59,833 nt of DNA from Lachnospiraceae bacterium (GCA_004556655.1 SFGF01000013.1:1-59833); one strand, 5' to 3'. Positions 1-8,564 are shown, counted from the first letter of the stretch. Made by a program: numbers and translations. The notes: a model not told the origin generated them from the letters alone.

Positions 1-52
1 AGGGGACAGTTCTGTGTCCTATTTTTAGGACACAGAACTGTCCCCTGTCCGC
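1..52. repeat. GGGGACAGTTCTGTGTCC palindromic repeat, copy 1
   Basis: Two 20-base arms (1-20 and 27-46) are exact reverse complements around a short AT loop, followed by GTCC. The same palindrome recurs at 15896-15959 and in shortened form at 10297-10319. It looks like a REP-type intergenic element. The left edge may be cut by the window, because the full copy has GCGGAC outside the arm. Confidence 0.8.
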
Positions 53-183
53 CCCCCTGTCCGCCCCCGCCCCACCCCTGCTCAAGATTCCACAAAACTT
101 GAAGTGGTATTTTGTGGAATTGTAATAAAAATCTTCTCGAACGTGGTCGTTTTTGTTGAGTTGAAGAATTTGTTAAAAAATTA

Positions 184-212
184 TTGATAAATAATTGACA
201 ATGTGCTATCAT
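184..212 (+). promoter_or_regulatory. Candidate sigma-A promoter for the mdh-hdr-frd operon
   Basis: TTGATA at 184-189 and TATCAT at 207-212 are separated by 17 bases. This would give a leader of about 165 bases before the dehydrogenase ATG. A TTGACA also occurs at 195-200, but it has no good -10 box at the right distance. The rest of 53-383 is AT-rich with no gene. Confidence 0.45.
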
Positions 213-343
213 GTACGCAAATGAAATCGAGCTAATTCTTACCTTATGCGGAGGAAAGGTGTTTTAACTCAGTGTTTTTGTTGTTAAAAAATCTACGAAG
301 AAGTGTAAAGATTAGTATACGGTTTCATATTTTTTTGGTTCTA

Positions 344-361
344 TTGTTAAATAAATAACAA
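344..361. promoter_or_regulatory. Rex-like operator (redox sensor)
   Basis: TTGTTAAATAAATAACAA is an 18-base inverted repeat. It matches the clostridial Rex consensus TTGTTAAnnnnTTAACAA at all but one of the fixed positions. It lies 22 bases upstream of the dehydrogenase start, just before the ribosome-binding site. Rex releases DNA when NADH/NAD+ is high, so this site predicts that the downstream NADH-consuming fermentation genes are induced by excess NADH. Binding itself is inferred. Confidence 0.65.
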
Positions 362-383
362 TCAAAAAAGGAGAATAAGTACT

Positions 384-1331
384 ATGAGCAGTAAGATTAC
401 CATTATTGGTGCGGGAAGTGTAGGTGCGACGATTGCCTATACATTATCCAGTGAGGATATCGCGTCAGAGATTGTGCTGATCGATATCAACAAAGAAAAA
501 GTGGAAGGCGAAGTGATGGATATTGAGCAGGGTACCTGTTTTCGGGATCCGATTTCCATCATTGCCGGCGAGTACGAGGACGCAAAAGATTCTGATATCG
601 TGATCATTACCTCAGGTATCGCCCGCAAGCCGGGTCAGACAAGAATTGAGCTGACACAGACAAATGTCAATATTTTGAAAAGCATCACGCCGGAGATTGT
701 AAAAGCAGCTCCTCATGCAATTTACATTATAGTGAGCAATCCGGTTGATATTATGACCTATGTGTTTACAAAAATTTCCGGACTGCCTGAAAATCAGATC
801 ATCGGTTCCGGTACGATTTTGGATACGGCCCGTCTTCGCTGTGGACTTTCCGAGCATTTTAAAGTGGCTCAGAAAAATATTCATGCATATGTATTTGGCG
901 AGCATGGAGATACTTCTTTTATTCCATGGTCAGGTGCTTATATCTCGGGTGTGAGTGTAGATGAATTTTATGAGTTGATGAAGACACTGGGAAAAGACGT
1001 AGACGAGTTGGATAAAGAAGGTATGCTTACCTATGTACAGAAATCCGGCGGTAAGATTATTGCAAACAAAGGCGCTACGTTCTATGCGGTATCTACAGCG
1101 GTATGTCAGCTGTGTGCAAGAGTTCTTGCAGCATCGGATTCTATTGCTACTGTTTCTTCCATGATGCATGGTGAATATGGGATTGAAGACGTCTGTCTCA
1201 GTACCCTTACTCTGGTAGGACCGAACGGAATTCAGGGAAAAGTTCCCATGCGAATGAACAAGGCGGAGATCGCAAAACTTCAGGCAAGTGCAGATGCGCT
1301 GAAGAAAGTGATCGCTCAGATCGATCTGTAA
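384..1331 (+). CDS. mdh: L-malate dehydrogenase of the LDH/MDH superfamily (LDH-like fold)
   Basis: A 315-residue NAD-dependent 2-hydroxyacid dehydrogenase. The N-terminal Rossmann motif is GAGSVG (9-14), with the acidic NAD-ribose residue near D34. Catalytic His is H174 in GEHGD, paired with D147, and the substrate-carboxylate Arg is R150. The substrate-specificity position in the mobile loop (Q102 in LDH, R102 in MDH) is R81 in GIARKPGQTR, which resembles Bacillus MDH (GIARKPG) more than LDH (NQKPGETR). This favours oxaloacetate/malate over pyruvate/lactate. Other parts (GSGTILDTAR, KGATFY) look LDH-like, so an automatic LDH label is likely. It opens the operon ending in fumarate reductase and fumarase, which fits malate. 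The ribosome-binding site AAAGGAG precedes the ATG. Confidence 0.72.
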   Translation: MSSKITIIGAGSVGATIAYTLSSEDIASEIVLIDINKEKVEGEVMDIEQGTCFRDPISIIAGEYEDAKDSDIVIITSGIARKPGQTRIELTQTNVNILKSITPEIVKAAPHAIYIIVSNPVDIMTYVFTKISGLPENQIIGSGTILDTARLRCGLSEHFKVAQKNIHAYVFGEHGDTSFIPWSGAYISGVSVDEFYELMKTLGKDVDELDKEGMLTYVQKSGGKIIANKGATFYAVSTAVCQLCARVLAASDSIATVSSMMHGEYGIEDVCLSTLTLVGPNGIQGKVPMRMNKAEIAKLQASADALKKVIAQIDL

Positions 1332-1374
1332 GGAACTGTAAGAAATACAGAATAAAAGAAAGGATAACAGGACT

Positions 1375-2184
1375 ATGAAGTACAGTTATTATCCGGGGTG
1401 TACCCTGAGAACTAAGGCAAAAGATCTGGATGCCTATGCCAGAGTTTCTGCCAGGGCACTGGGATTTGAACTGGAAGAAATCGAAAACTGGCAGTGCTGT
1501 GGAGGTGTATATCCGCTGGGCACTGATGAGATCGCAACAAAACTTTCTTCCGTACGTGCTCTCAATGAGGCAAAAGAAAAAGGTCAGGATCTGATTACTT
1601 TATGCTCCGCATGTCATCATGTAATCAAGCGTGTCAACGATGATATGAAAAATGTGGAAGACATCCGGACCAGAGCAAATAATTATATGCAGCTCGAAGA
1701 ACCCTATGCAGGTGAAACGACAGTTCTCCATTTTCTGGAAGTGCTCCGTGACCGCATAGGTTTCGATAAGTTAAAAGAAAAAGTGGTAAATCCGCTTAAG
1801 GGTAAGAAAATAGGTGCTTACTATGGCTGCCTGCTTCTTCGCCCGGGAAAGATTCTGGAGTTTGACAATCCGGAGAATCCGTCTGTGATTGAAGATTTTA
1901 TCCGTGCCATCGGCGCAGAGCCGGTCGTATATCCTTACCGAAATGAATGCTGCGGCGGATATATTTCCCTGAAAGAAAAAGATATGTCAAAAAACATGTG
2001 CAACAATATTATGGACAGTGCGGCAGGTTTTGGTGCCGATATGCTGATTACAGCATGTCCTCTGTGTCTGTATAACCTGAATAAGAGTGGAAACGGAAAA
2101 CTTCCGATATATTATTTTACCGAACTTCTGGCAGAAGCTCTGGGTGTAAAGGATGAGGTAAAGAAGGAGGTGGAAAGACAGTGA
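1375..2184 (+). CDS. hdrB: Heterodisulfide reductase subunit B-like protein (two CCG domains)
   Basis: A 269-residue protein with two cysteine-rich CCG domains. The first uses C9, C41-C42, C77 and C80; the second uses C152, C192-C193, C228 and C231. In methanogens these domains carry the non-cubane [4Fe-4S] clusters that reduce CoM-S-S-CoB. Bacteria lack that disulfide, and HdrB homologues there pass electrons to other acceptors. It starts 43 bases after mdh and overlaps hdrC by 4 bases, so it is translationally coupled. With a fumarate-reductase pair downstream, HdrB is the likely exit point of the high-potential branch. That arrangement resembles the HdrB-like domain fused to TfrB of archaeal thiol:fumarate reductase; the parallel is inference. 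Confidence 0.88.
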   Translation: MKYSYYPGCTLRTKAKDLDAYARVSARALGFELEEIENWQCCGGVYPLGTDEIATKLSSVRALNEAKEKGQDLITLCSACHHVIKRVNDDMKNVEDIRTRANNYMQLEEPYAGETTVLHFLEVLRDRIGFDKLKEKVVNPLKGKKIGAYYGCLLLRPGKILEFDNPENPSVIEDFIRAIGAEPVVYPYRNECCGGYISLKEKDMSKNMCNNIMDSAAGFGADMLITACPLCLYNLNKSGNGKLPIYYFTELLAEALGVKDEVKKEVERQ

Positions 2185-2570
2185 ATACAGAGAAGAAACA
2201 GGCGGAACTGATGAAGGAAATCAGCGGCGTGAATCCACTGAAATGTATGAAATGCGGAAAATGTTCTGCTTCCTGTCCGTCCTTCAATGAGATGGACATC
2301 AAGCCTCACCAGTTCGTGTCTTATGTGGTAAATGAGGACATTGAATCTCTCGTAAATTCAAAATCTCTTTGGAAATGTCTTTCCTGCTTTGCCTGTGTGG
2401 AACGGTGTCCGAGAGATGTGAAGCCGGGGAAACTGATCGATGCGGCAAGACAGCTTGTGGTTCGTCAGAGAGAACAGGATTATCTGTCGCCCAATGAGAT
2501 TCCGGAACTTCTGGATCCGGAGCTTCCACAGCAGTTGTTAGTCAGCGCATTCAGAAGATACAGGAGGTGA
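2181..2570 (+). CDS. hdrC: Heterodisulfide reductase subunit C-like 4Fe-4S protein
   Basis: A 129-residue ferredoxin-like subunit with two classic [4Fe-4S] motifs, C22/C25/C28 with C32 and C66/C69/C72 with C76. This is the normal HdrC size and layout, with no membrane segment. It wires HdrA to HdrB. The start is GTG inside the hdrB stop (GTGA), with AAGGAGG 11 bases upstream. The stop overlaps the beginning of hdrA, so hdrB, hdrC and hdrA form a tightly coupled block. Confidence 0.88.
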   Translation: MNTEKKQAELMKEISGVNPLKCMKCGKCSASCPSFNEMDIKPHQFVSYVVNEDIESLVNSKSLWKCLSCFACVERCPRDVKPGKLIDAARQLVVRQREQDYLSPNEIPELLDPELPQQLLVSAFRRYRR

Positions 2571-2575
2571 GTCAG

Positions 2576-4564
2576 GTGCAGAGAATAGGAGTATTTGTCT
2601 GTCACTGCGGAAGTAATATCGCAGCAACAGTAGATGTAAAAAAAGTTGCAGAGATGGCCATGATGGAGCCTGGGGTTGTCCATGCGGAAGATTATCAGTA
2701 TATGTGTTCTGAGGCAGGACAGGCACTGATCGCAAAAGCCATCAAAGAAAAAAATCTTACAGGACTGGTGGTATGTTCCTGCTCTCCACGTATGCATGAG
2801 ACAACTTTTCGGAAAGCAGCAGAACGCGCCGGGCTGAATCCTTATATGGTGGAGATTGCCAATATTCGTGAGCATGTTTCATGGATTCATAAAGATATGG
2901 AAGAAGCCACAAAAAAAGCAGTCATTTTGATGAGAGCTGCGGTGGCAAAAGTAAATCTGAATACCCCTCTTATGCCGGGTGAAAGCCGTGTGACAAAGCG
3001 TGCGCTGGTAATCGGAGGCGGAATCGCAGGTATTCAGACAGCACTGGATATTGCGGATGCAGGGTATGAAGTAGATATCGTGGAGAAGACACCGAGTATC
3101 GGTGGAAGAATGTCACAGCTTGACAAAACCTTCCCGACTCTGGACTGTTCTGCATGTATCCTGACACCGAAAATGGTGGAGGCAGCAGCCCATGAGAAAA
3201 TCAAAATCTATACATACAGCGAAGTGGAAAAAGTATCAGGATTCGTGGGTGATTTTACAGTAGATATCCGGAAAAAAGCCAGAAGCGTAGATATGGATAA
3301 ATGTACCGGCTGTGGTGTATGTCAGGAAAAATGCCCGTCTAAGAAAGCTCCAAGCGAATTTAACAGAGGGCTGAATACCAGAAGTGCTATTTACACTCCA
3401 TTTGCTCAGGCCATTCCGAATGTACCGGTCATCGACCGTGAGAATTGTATCAAGTTCAAAACAGGAAAATGTGGTGTATGTGCCAAAGTTTGTCAGGCAG
3501 GTGCCATTGACTATGATCAGAAAGATGAGATCGTTACAGAGAAATACGGTGCAATCGTGGTTGCCACCGGATTTGATACCATTAAACTGGACAAGTATGA
3601 TGAGTACGCTTACAGTCAGAGCAAAGATGTAATCACCTCTCTGGAACTGGAACGAATCATGAATGCGGCAGGACCTACCAAAGGACATCTGGAACGACTT
3701 TCTGACGGAAAAGCTCCGAAGGAGATGGTATTTATCCAGTGTGTGGGAAGCCGCTGCTCCGATGACAGAGGAAAAAGCTATTGTTCCAAAATTTGTTGTA
3801 TGTACACAGCAAAACATGCGATGCTGATCCGTGATAAATATCCGGATGTAAATGTAACCGTATTCTATATCGATGTACGTACTCCCGGAAAGAATTTTGA
3901 TGAATTTTACAGAAGAGCCGTAGAACAGTACGGTGTGAATTATATCAAAGGTCAGGTTGGAAAAGTTATTCCGCAGCCGGATGGAAAGCTGCTGGTTCAG
4001 GGAGTGGATCTTCTTGACAATAAACAGATCTTAAAAGAAGCGGATATGGTAGTTCTGGCGACAGCCATTGAGCCGAATCCGGATGTTCGCAAGATTGCAA
4101 CCATGCTGACAGCCAGCATTGATACCAATAATTTCCTGACAGAGGCTCATGCGAAGCTGCGTCCGGTAGAATCTCCGACAGCAGGTATTTTCCTGTCCGG
4201 TGTATGCCAGGGACCAAAGGATATTCCTGAGACGGTAGCGCAGGCCGGTGCAGCGGCAGTAAAAGCCATCGGACTTTTGGCAAAAGACAAACTGATGACC
4301 AATCCGTGTACCGCACAGTCCGATGAACTTCTGTGTAACGGATGTTCCACCTGTGCCAATGTTTGTCCTTACGGAGCAATTACTTATGAAGAGAAACAGG
4401 TGAATGACCACGGTATCCGTGAAGTACGCCGGATCGCAGTGGTAAACAATGCACTGTGTCAGGGCTGCGGAGCATGTACCGTTGCCTGCCCGTCCGGCGC
4501 CATGGACCTGCAGGGATTCTCAAACAGACAGATTATAGCGGAGGTAGATGCAATATGTCGATAG
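2576..4564 (+). CDS. hdrA: Heterodisulfide reductase subunit A-like flavoprotein (electron-bifurcating core)
   Basis: About 660 residues. It has an N-terminal CHCG domain, then a Rossmann FAD motif GGGIAG near residue 150, the HdrA-specific DCSAC cysteines near 194-197, a [4Fe-4S] pair near 246-300 and two more [4Fe-4S] motifs at the C-terminus (CNGCSTC...C and CQGCGAC...C). HdrA carries the FAD that splits electron pairs in known Hdr complexes. An in-frame GTG at 2567 lies inside the AGGAGG ribosome-binding site. The GTG at 2576, 8 bases after it, is the better start. Its 3' end overlaps the mvhD-like start. Together with HdrB and HdrC this is a complete HdrABC. Confidence 0.9.
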   Translation: MQRIGVFVCHCGSNIAATVDVKKVAEMAMMEPGVVHAEDYQYMCSEAGQALIAKAIKEKNLTGLVVCSCSPRMHETTFRKAAERAGLNPYMVEIANIREHVSWIHKDMEEATKKAVILMRAAVAKVNLNTPLMPGESRVTKRALVIGGGIAGIQTALDIADAGYEVDIVEKTPSIGGRMSQLDKTFPTLDCSACILTPKMVEAAAHEKIKIYTYSEVEKVSGFVGDFTVDIRKKARSVDMDKCTGCGVCQEKCPSKKAPSEFNRGLNTRSAIYTPFAQAIPNVPVIDRENCIKFKTGKCGVCAKVCQAGAIDYDQKDEIVTEKYGAIVVATGFDTIKLDKYDEYAYSQSKDVITSLELERIMNAAGPTKGHLERLSDGKAPKEMVFIQCVGSRCSDDRGKSYCSKICCMYTAKHAMLIRDKYPDVNVTVFYIDVRTPGKNFDEFYRRAVEQYGVNYIKGQVGKVIPQPDGKLLVQGVDLLDNKQILKEADMVVLATAIEPNPDVRKIATMLTASIDTNNFLTEAHAKLRPVESPTAGIFLSGVCQGPKDIPETVAQAGAAAVKAIGLLAKDKLMTNPCTAQSDELLCNGCSTCANVCPYGAITYEEKQVNDHGIREVRRIAVVNNALCQGCGACTVACPSGAMDLQGFSNRQIIAEVDAICR

Positions 4565-4998
4565 AAGCAAAAGAAGAATTCAGACCGAAAATTGTAGCGT
4601 TCTGCTGTAACTGGTGCAGTTATGCAGGCGCTGACCTTGCCGGAAGCAGCCGTTTGACTTATCCGGCGGATGTAAAGATTATCCGTGTTCCCTGCTCCTG
4701 TCGTGTCAATCCCATGTTTATTCTGAGAGCTTTTGAAAAGGGTGCTGACGGAGTGATCATGTGTGGATGCCACCCGGGAGACTGCCATTACAGCACTGGT
4801 AACTATTATGCCAGAAGACGTATGACACTGCTATTCTCCATGCTGGATTACATCGGTGTGGAAAATGGACGTACCCGTGTGGAATGGGTATCTGCTGCGG
4901 AAGGTGTGAAATTCTCCCAGACCATGAATGAATTTGTAGAGAAGATTTATTCTCTCGGAAAGAATGTAAGATTGGAGGATTTAAGATGCAGGCAATAA
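4555..4998 (+). CDS. MvhD/FlxD-like [2Fe-2S] hydrogenase-type iron-sulfur subunit
   Basis: About 147 residues, counted from the ATG at 4555, which overlaps the hdrA stop and follows GGAGG. An upstream in-frame ATG at 4456 lies inside hdrA and is rejected. Conserved MvhD cysteines are C17-C18, C21, C47, C49, C70, C72 and C77 in CGCHPGDCHY. In known complexes MvhD transfers electrons between an input module (hydrogenase, formate dehydrogenase or NADH-oxidising Flx) and HdrA. Here the input module must be the FNR-like protein at 7004. There is no hydrogenase or formate dehydrogenase gene in the window. Confidence 0.87.
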   Translation: MSIEAKEEFRPKIVAFCCNWCSYAGADLAGSSRLTYPADVKIIRVPCSCRVNPMFILRAFEKGADGVIMCGCHPGDCHYSTGNYYARRRMTLLFSMLDYIGVENGRTRVEWVSAAEGVKFSQTMNEFVEKIYSLGKNVRLEDLRCRQ

Positions 4999-5960
4999 TT
5001 GATCGTGCAAAAGAGCTGCTGGCGGACGGAACCGTAGCACGGGTTCTTGGATGGAGAGCCGGAGACCTGCCTTACAATCCGGAACCGGCTTATTTTGAGA
5101 CTGAGGAATCTCTGAAAGATTTCGTGTACAACGGATTCTGCGGAGCCAACCTGAGCAAATATATGATTGAAGCTTCCAAACTGGAAGGAAAAACACTGGT
5201 TTGTCTGAAACCCTGTGATACATACAGTTTTAATCAGCTGATCAAAGAACACCGTGTGGACAGAGAAAAAGCTTATATCATCGGTGTAGGTTGTAAAGGC
5301 AAACTGGATATTGAAAAAATCAGAAACATGGGCATCAAAGGAATCGAGAGCATTTCCGGTGCTGAGATTAGCGACGAAGCGGATACATTGACAATCCAGA
5401 CTATTTACGGTGAGAAAACATGTGCCTATGCAGATGCCATGTTGGAGAGATGCCATGTATGTAAAGGAAAAGAACATAAAATATATGACGAAATCATCGG
5501 TGAATCCAAAGATACCAAGGATGCTGACCGTTTCGATGAAGTAAAGAGAATCGAGGCTATGAGTCCGGAAGAAAAATTTGCCTTTTTCCAGAGCGAGCTG
5601 AGCAAATGTATCCGGTGCAATGCCTGCAGAAATGTCTGTCCGGCCTGCAGCTGCCGCAAATGTGTTTTTGACGGCAACAAGTTTGACAGCTCTCAGAAAG
5701 CCAATGCGGATTCCTTTGAGGAAAAAATGTTCCACATCATCCGTGCTTTCCATGTGGCCGGAAGATGTACGGACTGCGGCGAGTGCAGTCGTGTTTGCCC
5801 GCAGGGAATTCCGCTTCACCTGTTCAACCGGAAATTTATCAAAGATATTGATGAACTTTACGGAGAATATCAGGCGGGAGAAGACACAGAGTCAAAAGCA
5901 CCGCTGACGAATTTTACATTCGATGATGCGGAGCCAAGTATTGTAGGAAAGAGGGGATAA
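4986..5960 (+). CDS. Multi-cluster Fe-S protein, FrhB/FdhB-related, Flx-type module subunit
   Basis: A 324-residue cytoplasmic protein. The N-terminal 190 residues resemble the FrhB/FdhB fold (CLKPCDTYSF near 73-82). The C-terminal part carries a [4Fe-4S] motif C208/C211/C214/C218, extra cysteines C221, C223 and C226, and a second motif C261/C264/C267/C271. It overlaps the mvhD-like gene by 13 bases. Its place between MvhD-like and AsrA-like proteins matches the Flx NADH-oxidising modules found with HdrABC in Desulfovibrio and many clostridia. Assignment to a specific Flx letter is not safe. The likely role is electron relay between NADH-FAD and HdrA, or docking of ferredoxin. Confidence 0.75.
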   Translation: MQAIIDRAKELLADGTVARVLGWRAGDLPYNPEPAYFETEESLKDFVYNGFCGANLSKYMIEASKLEGKTLVCLKPCDTYSFNQLIKEHRVDREKAYIIGVGCKGKLDIEKIRNMGIKGIESISGAEISDEADTLTIQTIYGEKTCAYADAMLERCHVCKGKEHKIYDEIIGESKDTKDADRFDEVKRIEAMSPEEKFAFFQSELSKCIRCNACRNVCPACSCRKCVFDGNKFDSSQKANADSFEEKMFHIIRAFHVAGRCTDCGECSRVCPQGIPLHLFNRKFIKDIDELYGEYQAGEDTESKAPLTNFTFDDAEPSIVGKRG

Positions 5961-5963
5961 TGT

Positions 5964-7004
5964 ATGTATAAGATCGCAAAAGAAAATCTGTCCGCATTAT
6001 TCCGGATGATTGCGGAAAAACAGGAATTATACCTTCCGATAAAGACAGCCGGTCAGACTAACTTCAAAACCTGGACAGAAGAGGCAGAAGTTGACCTGGA
6101 CACACTGAAAACTGTAAAATCCCCGAAAGATGCATTTTTCCCGCAGAGCGAGAATCTTTACAGTGTGAAAAAAGAAGGCAAAAAGCTTCATGTAGAGCCG
6201 GAAGCATTGAAAGATCAGGATTTTGTTGTGTTCGGTATGAAAGCCTGCGATGTACAGGCAGTACAGGTGCTTGATAAGGTATTTCTTACAGATCCGGTAG
6301 ATACATTTTATGCAGCAAGAAGAAAACACGGAACGATCGTGGCTATGGCCTGCCATGAGCCGGAGGAATCCTGTTTCTGTAAGGTGTTCGGGATTGACTG
6401 TGCGGAACCTGTAGCTGATGTCGCTGTATGGATGGTGGAAGAGAATCTGTACTGGAAACCGTTGACCGAAAAAGGTGATGCACTTACTGAAGCGGTAAAG
6501 GAATTGATGGATGATGCAGATCAAAGTGAAGAAGAAAAAGTAGAGGCTGAAAAAACAGCGATCCGCAGTATCGTGGAGAAACTTCCATATTCTCATCTGT
6601 CTCTGGATGGATGGAACGGTGATGCCCTGACAGAAAAATTCAATTCTCCAATATGGGAAAAATTATACAAACCATGTCTGGCCTGCGGAACCTGTACTTT
6701 TGTATGTCCTACCTGTCAGTGCTATGACATCAAAGATTATGATACCGGACATGGGGTACAGCGTTATCGTTGCTGGGATTCCTGTATGTATTCCGATTTT
6801 ACCATGATGGCTCACGGAAACAACCGTACCAGCCAGATGCAGAGATTCCGTCAGAGATTCATGCACAAGCTGGTGTATTTCCCGGCTAACAATGATGGTA
6901 TGTATTCCTGCGTGGGCTGTGGCCGTTGTGTGGAAAAATGTCCGGCATCTTTAAATATTGTAAAAGTAATTAAATCCTTTCAGAAAGCGGGAGGTGAAAA
7001 ATAA
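5964..7004 (+). CDS. AsrA-like 4Fe-4S dicluster protein, Flx-type module subunit
   Basis: A 346-residue protein. The N-terminal domain is like anaerobic sulfite reductase subunit A and hydrogenase HydB-type proteins (FGMKACDVQAVQVLD, CHEPEESCFC). The C-terminus has two [4Fe-4S] motifs starting at about C238 (CLACGTCTFVCP) and C316 (CVGCGRCVEKCP). It sits 3 bases after the preceding stop and overlaps the FNR-like gene by one base (TAATG). AsrA/AsrB-like pairs form the NAD(P)H-oxidising half of several soluble redox complexes. No sulfite reductase AsrC is present, so sulfite reduction is unlikely here. Confidence 0.78.
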   Translation: MYKIAKENLSALFRMIAEKQELYLPIKTAGQTNFKTWTEEAEVDLDTLKTVKSPKDAFFPQSENLYSVKKEGKKLHVEPEALKDQDFVVFGMKACDVQAVQVLDKVFLTDPVDTFYAARRKHGTIVAMACHEPEESCFCKVFGIDCAEPVADVAVWMVEENLYWKPLTEKGDALTEAVKELMDDADQSEEEKVEAEKTAIRSIVEKLPYSHLSLDGWNGDALTEKFNSPIWEKLYKPCLACGTCTFVCPTCQCYDIKDYDTGHGVQRYRCWDSCMYSDFTMMAHGNNRTSQMQRFRQRFMHKLVYFPANNDGMYSCVGCGRCVEKCPASLNIVKVIKSFQKAGGEK

Positions 7005-7858
7005 TGAGCGAATGTACCTGTCACAAAAATTATACACTGGATACGTTGATTCCTCAGGTGGGAGTGATCACGGATATCCGTGAAGAAACCCCGGATGTAA
7101 AAACTTTCCGTGTGAATGCGCCGGATGGAGGGAAACTTTTTGAACATATGCCGGGACAGTGTGCTATGCTTTGCGCACCCGGTATCAGTGAAGGTATGTT
7201 TTCCATTACGTCTTCACCGACTAACAAAGAATACCAGGAATTCAGTATCAAAAAATGTGGTATACTTACCGATTATCTTCACAGTCTTGAAGTGGGAGAT
7301 GAAATTACGGTAAGAGGACCTTATGGCAACTATTTTCCGGTAGAGACAGAGCTGAAAGGAAAAAATCTTCTGTTTATTGCCGGAGGTATCGGTCTTGCAC
7401 CGCTGCGTTCTGTGATCAACTACGTGTTGGATAATCGTGAAAATTACGGCACAGTAGATATCGTCTATGGTTCCCGTTCTGCAGACGACCTGGTACAGCT
7501 GAAGGAAATCCAGGAAGTCTGGATGAAGACAGAAGGTGTGAATGTATATCTGACCATTGACCGGGAACAGGAAGGCTGGGACGGTCATGTGGGATTTGTA
7601 CCAAATTATGTGAAAGAACTGGGATTTGATACGGATAAGACCGCTTTGGTTTGTGGACCGCCGATCATGATCAAGTTTGTACTGGCAGGGCTTCAGGAAT
7701 TGGGCTTTACCAGAGAACAGGTGTACACAACGCTGGAGCTGCGCATGAAGTGCGGAGTAGGCAAATGCGGCCGCTGCAATATCGGTTCCAAATACGTCTG
7801 CAAAGACGGTCCGGTATTTAGGTTTGATGAAATAGATGAGTTGCCAAACGAGTACTAG
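7004..7858 (+). CDS. FNR-like FAD/NAD(P)H-binding subunit with [2Fe-2S] (FlxA / AsrB / PyrK type)
   Basis: A 284-residue ferredoxin-NADP reductase-like protein. An FAD-binding beta-barrel (PGQCAML, FSITSSP near 65-71) is followed by a nucleotide-binding domain (AGGIGLAPLRS, CGPPIMI). A C-terminal cysteine cluster (CGVGKCGRCNIG plus YVCKDGPVF) is typical of the [2Fe-2S] site in PyrK and AsrB. It is the only clear pyridine-nucleotide entry point of the cluster. NADH is therefore the inferred donor to MvhD-like and HdrA proteins. Whether it uses NADH or NADPH cannot be settled by reading. Confidence 0.85.
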   Translation: MSECTCHKNYTLDTLIPQVGVITDIREETPDVKTFRVNAPDGGKLFEHMPGQCAMLCAPGISEGMFSITSSPTNKEYQEFSIKKCGILTDYLHSLEVGDEITVRGPYGNYFPVETELKGKNLLFIAGGIGLAPLRSVINYVLDNRENYGTVDIVYGSRSADDLVQLKEIQEVWMKTEGVNVYLTIDREQEGWDGHVGFVPNYVKELGFDTDKTALVCGPPIMIKFVLAGLQELGFTREQVYTTLELRMKCGVGKCGRCNIGSKYVCKDGPVFRFDEIDELPNEY

Positions 7859-7875
7859 GAAAGGAAGATACCAAT

Positions 7876-8550
7876 ATGGAAAACATGGTTAATGTATATT
7901 TTTTCGGTAAGAAATACAGCGTACCTGCAGATCTGACCATTATGACCGCCATGGAATATGCCGGATATACTCTGAAAAGAGGATGTGGCTGCCGCCATGG
8001 GTTCTGCGGTGCCTGTGCTACCATTTACAGAATCAAAGGAAAGAATGAGCTGAAGACCTGTCTCGCTTGTCAGACACAGGTGCAGGAGGGAATGTATGTG
8101 GCAAGTATTCCATTTTTCCCGACAGACAAGAGAACTTATGACATCAATGAGATTAAACCGAATCAGCAGATCATGATGGAACTGTATCCGGAAATCTACA
8201 GCTGTATCGGATGTAATGCCTGTACAAAAGCGTGTACCCAGAATCTGAATGTTATGCAGTATATCGCATACGCACAGAGAGGAGAATTTGAGAAATGTGC
8301 AGAGGAATCTTTTGACTGTGTAGGCTGCGGATGCTGTTCCGTAAGATGTCCGGCAGGTATCTCCCACCCGATGGTAGGTCTTCTGGCAAGACGTCTTACA
8401 GGAAAATATATTGCACCGGAAGCAAAACATCTCACAAACAGAGTGGAAGAGATTAACAAGGGTGCATATGACGATCTGATTGAACAGATTATGCAGAAAC
8501 CGATCGAAGAAATGCAGGAACTTTACAATAACAGAGAAATTGAGAAATAG
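7876..8550 (+). CDS. frdB: Soluble succinate dehydrogenase/fumarate reductase iron-sulfur subunit
   Basis: A 224-residue FrdB/SdhB/TfrB-like protein. An N-terminal plant-type [2Fe-2S] domain (C37, C39, C44, C47 and C62 or C65) is followed by an alpha-helical ferredoxin domain with C110/C113/C116/C120 and C148/C151/C154/C158. Both C-terminal motifs look like full four-Cys sites, unlike the [3Fe-4S] quinone-proximal site of membrane enzymes. There is no C-terminal CCG domain, whereas archaeal TfrB has one fused; here that function may be supplied by the separate HdrB. It lies between the NAD(P)H-oxidising subunit and the flavoprotein, and hands electrons to FrdA. Confidence 0.85.
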   Translation: MENMVNVYFFGKKYSVPADLTIMTAMEYAGYTLKRGCGCRHGFCGACATIYRIKGKNELKTCLACQTQVQEGMYVASIPFFPTDKRTYDINEIKPNQQIMMELYPEIYSCIGCNACTKACTQNLNVMQYIAYAQRGEFEKCAEESFDCVGCGCCSVRCPAGISHPMVGLLARRLTGKYIAPEAKHLTNRVEEINKGAYDDLIEQIMQKPIEEMQELYNNREIEK

Positions 8551-8564
8551 GGAGGGCGTGAAAC

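Noticed and set aside
195..200. TTGACA as -35 box of the first operon
   Set aside because: No suitable -10 box lies 16-18 bases downstream; TTGATA-17-TATCAT fits better.
4456..4554. Upstream extension of the MvhD-like gene inside hdrA
   Set aside because: The ATG at 4555 has its own ribosome-binding site and the protein then starts like other MvhD subunits; the extension only reads hdrA in another frame.
5964..7858. Anaerobic sulfite reductase (AsrAB)
   Set aside because: The AsrA- and AsrB-like proteins lack AsrC and lie inside an Hdr-fumarate reductase cluster; a Flx-type NADH module explains them better.
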